Below are positions 8,864-19,215 of a DNA stretch of 27,566 nucleotides, piece after piece (position 1 is the stretch's first letter; every line of letters begins with the position of its first letter). The notes below the pieces were generated by a model that saw only the letters and a list, made by a program, of their open reading frames with translations, was not told the DNA's origin and searched no databases. The DNA comes from Pyrrhoderma lamaoense (lineage: Eukaryota; Basidiomycota; Agaricomycetes; Hymenochaetales; Hymenochaetaceae). Both the position numbers and the translations under genes were made by a program. The stretch covers positions 1 through 27,566 of the forward strand of contig NBAZ01000063.1 of NCBI GenBank assembly GCA_002794735.1, given 5' to 3'.

Positions 8864-9699
8864 GATCAAAAGACGATATAAGAAATAAAAGGGACGGAAA
8901 AACTAAGTTTTCACAGGGGGGATGAGACTTAGATATAGATGTGTGTGTATGGGGGTGGGAAGGAAGGGGCAGGATTTCTTTACTTATAGTTGCTTAACGA
9001 AATACGAACAGGGGTACACCCTCTTATAGGATTCCAGCCCCATAATGGAATCAGTTATGTCCATCCTCCCATTTTTTATGCAAGTATTCCAAAAATAATT
9101 TGCTTCGTGAAGAATATGAATGGCGAAACACAATCATATTGTACAAGTTGTCACAATGTACAGCCATTACAAAGGACTTCATTTCAAATTAAGAACGAAA
9201 CTTTGCATCAAAGTTCGAGAAAGGAGTAATAGCAAGGCTGTTCTCGAACGTCCTTTGTAAGCATTCCTTTGGGAGTTCGTTGGTAGGGGGGTCCTTTCTT
9301 ATCACATCAGCAGCCAACAGCCAACTACCAACAAAGCAAATGTCGAAGCAAAGAAGGGACGGACGAATCATTAAATCGTGAATGGTGTACTTACATAGCT
9401 TACTATATTAACGTTTGGGAGTATACAGAAGTAATACACTTACACGTGAATGTTACTATGTATGTACATGTACCTTGTGGCTTGAAGTTTTTAGTTTAAT
9501 CCAGATCCAACACTACCACCAACAACAACGAAAACAAAAAAAAAGAAAAATTACCCCCCCCCCCCTCGTCATATTTATACTAGTTACCTAGTATAGCGTT
9601 TTTCTCCCGGTCAATGCCAAGGGCTCTTTTTGGTGTCTTCTACATGTTTATCACGATAACTCCCCCCCCCCCCGAAAAAAACGAAAAACGTGGAGGTCA
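8864..9699. other. Intergenic with inverted repeats and two C tracts
   Basis: It contains an 11-bp inverted pair TTACAAAGGAC / GTCCTTTGTAA (about 9167 and 9250), enclosing a 9-bp pair GTTCGAGAA / TTCTCGAAC, and two C10-type homopolymers near 9556 and 9661. A weak plus-strand frame (8990-9229) is not convincing as a gene. Confidence 0.4.
9166..9257. repeat. Nested inverted repeats
   Basis: The outer arms TTACAAAGGAC and GTCCTTTGTAA are perfect complements. Inside them, GTTCGAGAA and TTCTCGAAC form a second stem with a loop of about 20 nt. Together they could fold as a branched hairpin. They may be remnants of a small inverted-repeat element. Confidence 0.5.
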
Positions 9700-10960
9700 A
9701 AAAGACACTCACACCAACGTAGATGAAGAGGCACCGGACTATGCTAGCGTCAGCACATCAGCTCGGATAGCAGCTGTAAAGACGGTCGTTAAACTACGTA
9801 CTATAATGAAACTGAAGAACATTGATATCAGAGATAAAAAAATATCACTCATTCGTGGTGGCAACATTATAGATCTCGGGTCTACGCTTTGAAGACACGG
9901 AGGATGCAAGACGGCAGGGTGACACTTGCTCAACCTGAAAGGATATCGGACTTGGAGCTGAAGAATACATATGACGAGCCAAGCGAGTGGCACTGCCGTA
10001 TTTCTGGGACGAAGATTTTCGATGATGCTGAGAGGTGTTAGAGGAATTGTACAAGAGGAAACTCTATAGAGTTTGCTGATTGTATTCCCAGGCACTTCTT
10101 TGTGAGCGATGTGAAGGATGAAGATAGACGATTTCAAGCGATCTTAGAGCCCAACGAAGAGCGGTGTTACGGCTTATTGGATTCGAACGTCTTGACTCAG
10201 TGTATACGTTGTCCGATGTAGAATTATTCAAGGAAGCTATCAGCCAAATTGCAGTATGTGCGTAATCATGTCTTCTCATGTGGGATTAGAAAACTGAAAA
10301 TTGAATAGCTTTACATTACTTGAAGGCAAGTGAGTTAGGAATAAAGCACCGCAACATCAACATCAACAATCTCATGTTTCGACGTCTTCATCATGGATCG
10401 GTACAAGGAGTACTAAACGACTGGGATGTTGCATCAACACGAGAGACTGAATCGAGGCCCGATCACGCTGAGAGACAGATACGAGGCCATTAATTGATCT
10501 CCGTGGAGAGAAACCACCGGTTCATATGGTTCGATTCGACTATGAGTCACTATCTTATGTTATCTATTGGATTTGCTTGCATGCTCGGAGTGAATGCTAC
10601 TTCCGAGGAGAAAGGCACCCCAATTCCAAGGAATAGGAATATTGGGCATAATTGCACAAAAAGCTAAGACAGAGCCAGTACATGACACGATTTGGACGAA
10701 ATAGAGTCTCCGGAGTAATTCAGACACTCGGTCACGTCCTGGTTTGATCTGTTACGTAGCTTATATAGAGCAGGTTACTCGCCTCAGTTGGATTGCTTTA
10801 TTGGAAGATAGATGAAGCAGCTCGGTGATACTCGCGCAACTGCCAGCCGTAGAGCTCGTCGGCTGCCTTCTCAGCACCACAAAAGAGCAGCGCAAATACC
10901 ACAAGCCATTAACACTGTTACTCACACTGAATCTGACAATGCAACTCTATGTGGATACGT
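9700..10960 (+). pseudogene. FunK1-type protein kinase, copy 3 (heavily decayed, 5' truncated)
   Basis: Similarity to the kinase gene starts at about 9700, equivalent to about 14105 in copy 2, and runs to about 10960. Recognisable blocks include MKLKNIDIRDKKISLIRGGN, the exon ending in GCAGTATGTGCG, a degenerate intron, and the C-lobe block GVLNDWDVASTRE. Frames are broken many times. The catalytic loop reads H-R-N (10347-10355) instead of HRD, and the 5' part is missing. It shares ATTTCTGG with copy 1 in the patch where copy 2 has GTTACTGAGACGAAG, so it is informative about the ancestral exon. The flanks do not match units 1 and 2. Confidence 0.8.
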
Positions 10961-11829
10961 GTCATTTGTATCTATTTGTTTTCTGTTTTCTGAGTTAAAA
11001 TACAAATGAGATATTTGTATAAATACGCATTGATACATATGAGATTATGAGCGAGAGTATAATGACTAACGAGAAACAAGCTACATCTAAAGAATGCAAC
11101 TTATTTTCTCTCAACGCGATCATAATATATTTTATGTTCGGATTCTGTCCATTTTTTGGCTAATGATTCTCATGAGTTGTAGATTTGTTCGTTCCAATGG
11201 ATTCACGCAACCAGCCTCTGACTTATGGTCGATTGTCGTGGAATTCAGCTGAACTATTCATCAATTCTTGGAGGGCTATTCTCGGGTTATAAGCTTCTTC
11301 TCTCACTTCATCTGGTCCCTGCTTTGTAGTTTCTGTTGAAACTCAATTTTTCACACTAATACAATTACTTCTTAGATCATCCGCATATGAAGTCGCTATG
11401 CGTAATAGTCAATACAGTTTCGTTTAGCACCAGCACATGCACTTCCAGCATGTAATCTGATATACATCCATGACGGGTGAATTCCATCTTTCAGATTACT
11501 ACATGCGTAGTACACATGCATGCATATACGCAAGAGATGGGGATTCGGATAAAGACTGCCTGGAGCCCACCCAGCTATCTGTTACCAAGGTTCTTAACAT
11601 CCGAAAACAGTCTTTAGAAGCATCAAATAGTATTTGTTGGTGCTTCTACTCAGGTTATCGATTGTTAGCTAGGAGATGGGCTTTCCGAGACATTCATCAG
11701 AAGCACAATAATATGACCGGTCTCTTCTGTTGTTCTTTTTCTTTACTAATCCTGAGATAATATAGGAGTCATCGCAATTCCGAAGAGCAAACAGAGTAAA
11801 CAGAGAGTTATGTTGAGATTATTTATTCA
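10961..11829. other. Intergenic, no convincing gene
   Basis: AT-rich spacer. A plus-strand open frame at 11470-11760 (96 codons) has no recognisable motif and irregular composition; I do not call it. Confidence 0.4.
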
Positions 11830-12118
11830 TCATGTCATAGTTCTGTTAGCATTGCCAGGAATCTCCTTCATGGTACAACTTTGATTGAGCATATACGATG
11901 AAAGAGTGAAATGGTTCGACCTGAGGATCGTGTGATCCTAGTTCGCTAGCATATAGAAGACAGAAAACCGTTACCTTCTGAAATATGTTACCACAATACA
12001 TCTTTCCAATCTCCGTGTCAGTGAGTCGAGTGATGGGCGATGATAATGAGAGAAGACCTTCGTCATTGAATCCGTGGAGAAACGTGGTTCCAGTTCCTTG
12101 ACTTCTTTCTTTCCTCAT
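11830..12118 (-). CDS. Weak small spliced ORF (83 aa), unknown
   Basis: ATG at 12116-12118 opens a frame reading GTTFLHGFNDEGLLSLSSPI and TDTEIGKMYCGNIFQK, up to a donor-like GTAACG at 11974. With an acceptor CTAG at 11938 the frame continues to TGA at 11830. The implied intron is only 37 bp, shorter than the others here, and no family is recognised. It could equally be a relic. Confidence 0.2.
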
Positions 12119-12376
12119 GGTCTTCCTACATACTCAATCAAAGAAGCTCATGCAATATAGTGATGAACGATAAACAATATTGACCACGGAGACCTCACGC
12201 TCGAGTTAAATACGAAAAGCTGGCTCAGACAAGCCAATTATCCTGACACCAGAGAAGTTGACTTTTACGTAGTTTTTACTGTAATCTTACGGCATGTGCT
12301 GCAGTACATGTACTTCTTAAGCTGTTCCCTTGTACTCCTTTTGGATGTGTCTGCCCCCCATGTTAAGCAAGTACTT

Positions 12377-12755
12377 CTATTGAACACCACTGATGGACTC
12401 ACAGAAAACAGAATCGTATAAATAACTTATATTCTCTATCTTGTGATGCTGTGCTACTGGGCGTACTTTGTTAGGAAAATATCTCGAAAAATTTTTCTTC
12501 TTTGAGGTTCCAGTAAGAGATAGTCCCGTCTTCTGAACATGAGAACAGTAGTAATTAGTTATTATTGAGAAGTTACGCTCGATGAACTTTAGTTCATGAT
12601 CCCATCGATAAAATGACTGCGCGGGCTTCTGATTGTATACACTAGCCGGGAATACTCGACCTTCCCATTCTGCCATACCCTGAAGTTCTGAAGCACATGT
12701 CTCAATCTAAGGTTGCCATCACAAACCAACCAGATGTAAGCAGGCTGCGTTCAGT
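12377..12755 (-). other. Antisense open frame upstream of FunK1 copy 2 (frame-shifted)
   Basis: Counterpart of 1549-1905. The two halves (LRLRHVLQNFRVWQNGKVEY; NFSIITNYYCSHVQKTGLSL) lie in different frames because of a one-base loss in a T run near 12610. Its upstream end touches the TATA box of the kinase gene. Probably a relic, or noncoding. Confidence 0.25.
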
Positions 12756-12762
12756 ATAAATA
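12755..12762 (+). promoter_or_regulatory. TATA box of FunK1 copy 2 (TATAAATA)
   Basis: TATAAATA is followed by a CT-rich stretch and lies 112 bp before the ATG at 12874, a common fungal promoter layout. Unit 1 has TATGAATA here. Confidence 0.55.
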
Positions 12763-12873
12763 CATCCCCTCTCCTTCCCTCTCAGTCAACTACCTCATCT
12801 CATCTATACTCTCTCCCTTGTTCCAACCACTGTATCATCTTAGCTCGTATCTATCACTAAGTCACACCCAAAC

Positions 12874-15541
12874 ATGGCAACCGAACCAGTACGAGCTTCG
12901 ACACCCCTGAGACGTGGTCTTGCTAGTGTCACCAAGTCGCTGATCCCTGGATCTGGAAAGTCTGGTGAAGATCCAATGGGGTCCAAGAACACAAGTGGGG
13001 TAATCGACGAGCATCTACAACACGATCTAGCCCATGTCATACGCGTTGAAACAATCGACAAATTTGTGATAGCCATGCAGAGCATTGCTGCGGGTGGAAG
13101 TGCCTCGAGCCTATCTGAGGACACCAGGATTCCTGAGGATGACAGTTTGATTTTGACGGCTCTTAAGGAGACGGAAGTCTTGCAGGCCTTTTTCGATTAC
13201 GGGGGGAAATACACGCTGGAAGTTCTCCACTATCCTAAATTTGTTAACCTAACAAATTCGATTTTACGAGCAGTGTCAGGGATGAGTCCAAGTGTGGCAC
13301 TAGTACGAAGCGACCCCAATTTGCTCAAGGTGTACCCAGACGACGAAGGTCAGAAGCCGGATTTTGTTTTTTTGCCAGCAAATCATCCTGCACTGAAGGG
13401 CAAATCATGGAAGGAGTACGGCCAGAAATGGAAGCAAAGTTGGACGTGGGGAGATGTATTCAGTGTTATTGAATTCAAAGGCAGCAAGAAGATCGAAAGC
13501 GAAAGCAGCTCAACAAAGGGTGAGTGACCTACCGTGTCAGTATCGAGTATGAATTGTGGATAGCTAATCATCAGAGACACGACATCTAGCAGCTACTAAG
13601 CAAGGCAGTAAGCGCAGGTCAGAGAACGAGAGGGCGGGCGCAGCCAGCGAACCCCCGCATCAGGTGAATGATGTGGTAAACAAGAAACGACGTCTAGAAG
13701 GAGAAGCCGATAGCGGAGGCTCACATCCAGGAGCTAGCTCGCGGGCTCAAGACGGTGACCCAAGTCAGTCTGGAGAGCGTCGTGAAGCGCCTGAGGAGGC
13801 AAGACAAGAGAACGCTCAGTCTGCCACCTCCACGCCGCATACACCTGATGTACCATCGGCGACAACGACGAAGAAGGGAGAGTCACAGATTGCGAGATAT
13901 ATGTGCGATCACATGTCGGCGAACATCACGAGGCGGCACGTGATCCACTTCTTTGTCTCGAGCAGACTTCTCTGGATCTACTACGTCGACCGCGAGGGGA
14001 TCGTATGCTCACCACCACTCGACTTCGTCAAGAACCGGTACCAGTTCATCTACCTGCTGAAGGTGTATAATGATCTAGTCGCAGCTCGCTTTGGATCATT
14101 TGCGGAGGTCGAAAATATTCAGTGGGAAGTAAAGCAGGAGAGTCCTACAGACGATCCGACGCCTGCTGACACAGCTGAAGAAACACCGAACGATGCGACA
14201 GACGATACATCGAATCCGAAGACAGCTACGGAACCAAAGTTCAAAACACTTACTATAAGGAAAATGAAGGACATCGATATCGGAGATGAGAAGGTGTCAT
14301 TCATTCTTGGGAAGAACGTTATGGACGTTCGGGCTCGAGATATTGTTGGGAAGGGCACTCGGGTGTACGCAGTGAAGACACGGCAGATGCGAGACGGCAG
14401 GGTGAGACTTGTTCAACCTGAGGAGATATCGGACTTGGAGCTGAAGAATACATATGACGACCCGAGCGAATGGCGACATGTGATGAAATGGTATTATCCA
14501 TTGCGGGATCGTGTTACTGAGACGAAGATGATCGATGATGCTCGAGGGGTGTTAGAGGAAGTGGACAATGAGGAAGTGGACAACGAGGAAGACCCCGTAA
14601 AGTATGCTAATTGTCTTCCCAGGTATTTCTTCACGGGGGATGTGAAGGATAAAGATAAACGATTTCGAGCAATGTTGGGACTGAAGGAAGAGCGGGTGTT
14701 ACGGTTTATTGGATTCGAACGTCTTGATCCGGTGTATACGCTGACTGATGTAGAATTATTCAAGGAAGCTATTAGCCAAATTGCAGTAGGTGCGTAATAA
14801 TGTCTTTTCATGAGGGAATAGAAAACTGAAAATTGGATAGCTATACATTTCTTGGGAGCAAGCGAATTAGGAATAAAGCATCGTGACATCAGTATCAATA
14901 ATCTCATGTTTCGACGTCTTAATGATGGATCGGTACAAGGAGTACTAAACGACTGGGATGTTGCATCAACACGAGAGACTGAATCGAGGCCTGACCATGT
15001 TGGAATGCGGACAGGTACGAGGCCCTTCATGTCTATGGATCTTCATGTGGTCAATCCACCGGTTCATATGGTTCGATTCGACTATGAGTCACTACTTTAT
15101 GTTCTGTATTGGATTTGTGCTGCATACTCGGATGGAGGGTTACTTCCTAAGGAGAAGAGGTACCCCAAAGCCGTGGATTGGGAAGATTGGTCTTCAGCGA
15201 ATGACAGGACTGTATGGAAAACAAAGACAGGATTTATACATCAGATGGTTTTGGACGAGACGGAGTTTCCAGAACAATTCAGACCCCTAGTCAAGTCATG
15301 GATTGATCCGTTGCGTTCCTTGTTCTCTACGGGTTACATTGCTCGGACGAATGCCTCGAAAGGAATGACCGAGAATAGAATTACTAGTAATCTCAAGACT
15401 AATGTAAGAATAGCCAAGATTCTCGGACCCAGCGCATCTCAACGGACAATAGGACATCTACCTCAACACACTGGATTCGACAATACGACTTTGGGTGGAC
15501 GTGTTACTGACAATGAAATATTATCAATACTGATGAAGTAG
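12874..15541 (+). CDS. FunK1-type fungal protein kinase (847 aa, three exons)
   Basis: Exons 12874-13519, 13593-14789 and 14841-15541 join in frame across introns of 73 bp (GTGAGT...GCAG) and 51 bp (GTGCGT...ATAG). Residues 155-205 hold the FunK1 N-terminal segment with a PD (162-163) and ExK (200-202) arrangement, EGQKPDFVFLP...VFSVIEFKG. About 240-290 is a low-complexity stretch with NKKRR, a possible nuclear signal. About 291-380 is the pre-kinase block with LLWIYYVDREGIVCSPP. The N-lobe contains GKGTRVYAVK and LELKNTYDD near residue 500. Exon 3 carries the catalytic loop HRDISINN (628-635), DWD (652-654) in place of DFG, RTGT (671-674) and YVLYWICAA. FunK1 kinases are putative Ser/Thr-type kinases of largely unknown substrate. 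The promoter has TATAAATA, unlike copy 1. A 15-bp in-frame duplication (EEVDNEEVDNEE) lies near 14560-14590. It appears to be the only intact copy here. Confidence 0.85.
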
Positions 15542-15800
15542 TTCTGTCATTATCTAATTCATAGAATCAGTCTTTTGTTCATCATCTCATGTAATCTTAT
15601 GTGTATTTATCCATCTCTCTCTTCTGTATGGATGCTGTTCAGTAAACAAGCGGAAGCTCGACCCAAGTCGGGCTCACATCGCCCAATTGTTGTCTTCAAG
15701 ATTTACTTTGACTAAGACTTTCTTTTCTAGGCACATAAGAAATACAATCCTGAATTGACTAGCATTTGAATGTCAAGCTTGCCAGACGGAGTGTTCGCAT
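15542..15800. other. Conserved 3' flank of FunK1 copy 2
   Basis: Spacer between kinase stop and inverted cassette, nearly identical to 4381-4640; probable 3' untranslated region and terminator. No open frame of interest. Confidence 0.5.
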
Positions 15801-15807
15801 ACTCTAC

Positions 15808-16243
15808 AAAGACATGATTACGCACCTAGTACGATATGGCAAATGGCTTCCTTGAATAATTCTACACGAGTTAATGTATACCCTGGATCAAGACGTTCGA
15901 ATCCAATAATCCGTAACACCCGCTCTTCTTTGAGTCCTAAGAGTAATCGAGTTCGTTTACTTCTATCCTTCACATCCCCCGTGAAGAAATACCTAGGGAT
16001 ACAATTAGCAAGCTTTACGGGGGCTCCCTCGTTGTCCACTTCCTCTAACACCCCTCGAGCATCATCGATCATCTTCGTCTCAGTAACACGATCTTGCAAT
16101 GGATAAACCCATTTCATCACATATTTACATGAATGTTTCTTAAGATATTCTAAGGTTGCATGAATTTTTTGAGGTGTTGAAAATTCAAATTGTGTATGTA
16201 AATCGCAGAATACACCGAAAATTTCTAGTGACTCAACTCCATT
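15808..16243 (-). pseudogene. Inverted FunK1 exon cassette, unit 2
   Basis: The minus strand 16122-15808 repeats the kinase exon at 14476-14805, including the exon end and the donor GGTGCGTAATCATGTCTTT. The translation (VMKWVYPLQDRVTETKM, GFERLDPGYTLTRVELFKEA) is open for 100 codons. Upstream of the shared part it continues in frame with GVESLEIFGVFCDLHTQFEF and STPQKIHATLEYLKKHSCKY, sequence not found in the kinase gene. The cassette is thus a kinase exon fused to a different 5' exon, without the following HRD exon. It faces the intact kinase gene across about 1 kb, so the pair forms a large inverted repeat. Unlike the unit 1 cassette it has no internal deletion. Confidence 0.7.
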
Positions 16244-16611
16244 TCCGGAAGACTACTCGGGGTATTGTAAATATGTAACTTGATATCCCCCACTTAAGAG
16301 CTGTAGGAGATCAAGAGATACAGATCGAAGTTAAGAACCCATGTTTCATTCCCCCTTCTTCTTCTTCTATTCACATTAGCGCGTCTTCTCTCTTACAAGT
16401 GCATAGAGGTCGTGGTGAGCACAACGTTGCTTTTGAACTGATATCAAAGATAAAAAATAACCATTTAACTATTTAACTTACTATATCGATCTAATGCACA
16501 TGTTTTCCAATGGAGAAGTGCACAGTAAAGTCACGATTCAGTGTACCCAGTATACCTCAACAAACGGGTAACCAATTCCTTCACCCATTCTACATCCTCC
16601 ACTGAAGCATC

Positions 16612-17055
16612 GTACAGACGCCGGTCATGTGTACTCGCGATTTCGGTGACTTAGTTCAAGTCACCGAAATTTTTCTTCTTATTCATTTTTCAATAAATAA
16701 CTTTCTACTTCGTATTTCTAGCTAAAATATTGTAGGATTTTAGTTTAATATAATATCTTTAATCGTACAAAAAATGACGCGTAACGGACGCGTTTTTAGT
16801 GAGTTAACAGATGACTAAACGCGAAGACCTCTCAATCTCAATAAACTTCGAACACTACGTACAAATTTCATCGAAATTTATTCTTCTAGATTCATAAACA
16901 CTATCTCAAACTTTTCAGAGATGAGTCTTTGATCCTTTTATACGATTCTATTCAAAGAAAAATAGATGTTTTAATATTAAATTTAATCTGTATTTACATT
17001 ATAAAATGAGTCAGTGAAAATCACCTTCCTAATTTGGCTTGACCTGTTTTCATAC
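16612..17055. mobile_element. 0.44 kb AT-rich insertion with a perfect 13-bp hairpin, possible non-autonomous element
   Basis: Absent from copy 0, where about 60 bp of hydrolase relic occupies this place. It contains a perfect inverted repeat at 16640-16670 (ATTTCGGTGACTT, 5-nt loop, AAGTCACCGAAAT) and two ACGCGT sites near 16780. No coding region is present. I found no convincing terminal inverted repeats or target duplication, so the element class is unknown, and a deletion-plus-filler event remains possible. Confidence 0.4.
16640..16670. repeat. Perfect 13-bp hairpin
   Basis: Arms ATTTCGGTGACTT and AAGTCACCGAAAT are exact reverse complements around a 5-nt loop (AGTTC). Near the left end of the 0.44 kb insertion. 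Confidence 0.8.
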
Positions 17056-17395
17056 CTCCTTCCCTTCCTTCAGCCCCCTCAACGGGCCTTCTTCCTCCTT
17101 CAACAGCTGCACGAGCTTATCCGTCTCAGCAACAGGTACGGTACAGCCGAATCATCAAACCCATGTATGAACAACAGGAGGGGGGGGGGGGCAGCGTAGC
17201 TCCCAAAATCAGTTCACCCTGATCCCCTGCATGCAACGACTCCAACTCCCTTTATCTCCCTCAGACGTCGTCGCTTCCCCAGCTATCCAGTTGCGTAGTG
17301 AGCAACCCATTATGAACTAACGAGAGAGCCAAGGTCATCCTCCAAGAAAAGAAAAATAGCATTTCAATTTTGCATAACAAGAACAAAACATACCC

Positions 17396-17456
17396 ACACA
17401 CACATACACACACACACACACATACATACATACACATACACATACAAACAAACAAA
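17396..17456. repeat. (CA)n / (CATA)n / (CAAA)n microsatellite
   Basis: Compound short tandem repeat in the gene-free stretch right of the unit tail. Confidence 0.9.
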
Positions 17457-17559
17457 ACAGAAAATTTCAAGAAAATTGTATACTTAATATCATATGTATT
17501 CATGTAATCCCCCCCCCACTCTCAGCCGCACACACATGTTCCACCCAAAAACACAAAAC

Positions 17560-19059
17560 ACAAAAAACAAAGTGTTAAAAAAGAAAAAAAGAACGAGGAA
17601 ATAATTCTAATAATTCCTTTTTTTTTTTTCTCTCCCCCTTTCTTTCCCTTTTTTTATAAAAAGAAAAATTCCCCCAAGTCCAGAAGGTCTGAGGTCTGAG
17701 GTCGTCGATGTGAACAAGAGGAGGGGGGTGGATCAGAAAATAGAGTAGTCGCAGCAGTAGAGAGGCTCCAAGAATACGATTTTCCATTTACAAAAACAAG
17801 TCACAAAAAACAAAAAAAACGACACACAAACTAACAAAAACTAACAAAAACTAACAAAACTAACAAAAAGGATAGCTACAGAAGTTGCGAAACAAGAAAA
17901 CAAGGAAACAAGAAGCAAAAAAAAATTGGTGTAAAAAAAGCAAGATAAAAGCAGGAATGTACACAACGACCAATAAGAAAAGCGAAGCGAAAAAAGAAAA
18001 TAAGCGAAGCAAAGAAAAGAAAGGAAAAGGGTAGGGATAAGGCCATAGTTGTAGTGTTGTGTGTTGGGGTGTTCCATAAAACCACCACCCAACACCAATT
18101 CCAATTTCAGTAAATATCCGAGTTTCGAGTTTAAAAGCCCCCCCACCCAAGAGAAAAACCTTTTGCCTGAATCAGAACACAAAACAAAACAGAAAAAAAG
18201 AAAACGGTGTGCGTAACAACAGCACCCGCAACAGCTAACAGAAAAAGAGAAGGGGAGGGGGAGAAAGGTCAAGAAAAAAGTCCCTACCAAGAACTAAGAA
18301 CCAAGAACCAAGAACCAAGAAACAAGAAAACAAGAAAGTGAAAAAGTAAAAAGAAAACACGACACGAAGGTATCAGTTCAGTTCAGTCAGAAAAAAAAGC
18401 CTAGGGATAAGAAGACGGTTCCAGTAAACGATCCAAGCTAAAAAAGAAAAAACAACGAAAGAAACGAAAGAAAGAGTGGGGAAATGCATAACTAGAAGTG
18501 GGTGGGGAGAGAGAGAGAGAGAGAGCTTATATATCGATCGTCCGTTTGTTGTGCTCGTGATTGTAGTTGTGCTTGTATGTTGAGATTGTGAGTAGTCGTG
18601 ATTGTGATTGTATAAGCTTGCTCTTGCTAGGTTTTTCCGTGTATTGACTTAGCGAGATGTATAAGTATTTGTAGTCGACAAGAAAAGAAAAAGAAGAAAA
18701 AGAAAGGAAAAAGAAAAAAGAAAAAGAAGATAAGGAAGTAAGAAGATGAGGAAGTAAGAAAGTAAGAAAGTTATGTAGATATGTAGATACGAAGAAAGAG
18801 ATCATATAGTGTAATCGACAAGAAAACAAAAACAAAAAGAAAAAGAAAGAAAGAAAGAAAAGAAGGAAGGAAAGAAGGAAAGAAGATATACGAACAAACA
18901 AACAAACAGACAGACACAGACAGACAAAGCTCATGAATCATGGTTTATCAAAACATTGGAACATCTCTTTGGTTTTTCAAGGCTTGCTTGTTCCCTACAC
19001 TGTCCTTGCGTATACAAAAAAAAAAAAGGGGGGGGGGGGGTTGGGGTTCCACATAAGAA

Positions 19060-19095
<36 letters not shown>

Positions 19096-19215
19096 GAAAA
19101 GAAAAAGCTGCTTTCAGGTGACGAGACGAGACGAAGAAGGAAGGAAAGAAGAGTTCCCTCTCCCCCCATCCAAAAAAAAACAAAGAAAGAGAGAAAGAAA
19201 GAAACACATAATCAA
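17560..19215 (+). repeat. About 1.7 kb purine-rich, strand-asymmetric tract
   Basis: The plus strand is dominated by A and G for most of this span, with local tandem repeats: ACTAACAAAA near 17826-17868, AAGAACC near 18290-18325, GA at 18509-18526, GAAA-type blocks at 18680-18890, and AAAG at 19046-19097 next to an A12-G12 junction at 19018-19040. Such mirror-like homopurine DNA can form triplexes. Confidence 0.7.

Larger units (their letters stand above)
12352..16260 (+). repeat. FunK1 unit 2 (segmental duplicate of 1525-5067)
   Basis: Same order of parts as unit 1: antisense open frame, TATA and CT-rich promoter, kinase gene, conserved 3' flank, inverted exon cassette. It lacks the large deletion of unit 1 and carries the intact kinase frame. 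To the right it continues into the segment shared with 311-850. Confidence 0.85.
16531..17155 (-). pseudogene. Hydrolase relic, copy 2, split by an insertion
   Basis: The minus strand reads ETDKLVQLLKEEEGPLRGLK (about 17130-17065) and, after the insertion, DASVEDVEWVKELV down to a stop at 16531. These match the two ends of the relic at 595-812. The block with the catalytic HGF motif is missing, replaced by unrelated AT-rich DNA. Clearly nonfunctional. Confidence 0.5.
16249..17195. repeat. Unit tail (copy 2), direct repeat of 311-850
   Basis: Matches copy 0 over 16249-16611 and 17055-17195. The middle 0.44 kb (16612-17055) replaces about 60 bp of copy 0. The tail carries the second hydrolase relic and ends in a G12 tract near 17180. 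Confidence 0.75.

Noticed and set aside
8990..9229. 79-codon plus-strand frame with a CTSC pair
   Set aside because: Too short and isolated to call; it overlaps the inverted repeats.
11470..11760. 96-codon plus-strand open frame
   Set aside because: No motif, no paralogue in the window, and composition looks random.
2032..15541. Repeat-induced point mutation between FunK1 copies
   Set aside because: Differences include many indels and mixed substitutions, with no obvious one-direction C-to-T pattern by eye; a counted substitution table would be needed.
17841..18290. Long minus-strand open frame rich in Phe/Leu/Ser
   Set aside because: It is the translation of the pyrimidine strand of the purine-rich tract; apparent membrane segments come from composition only.
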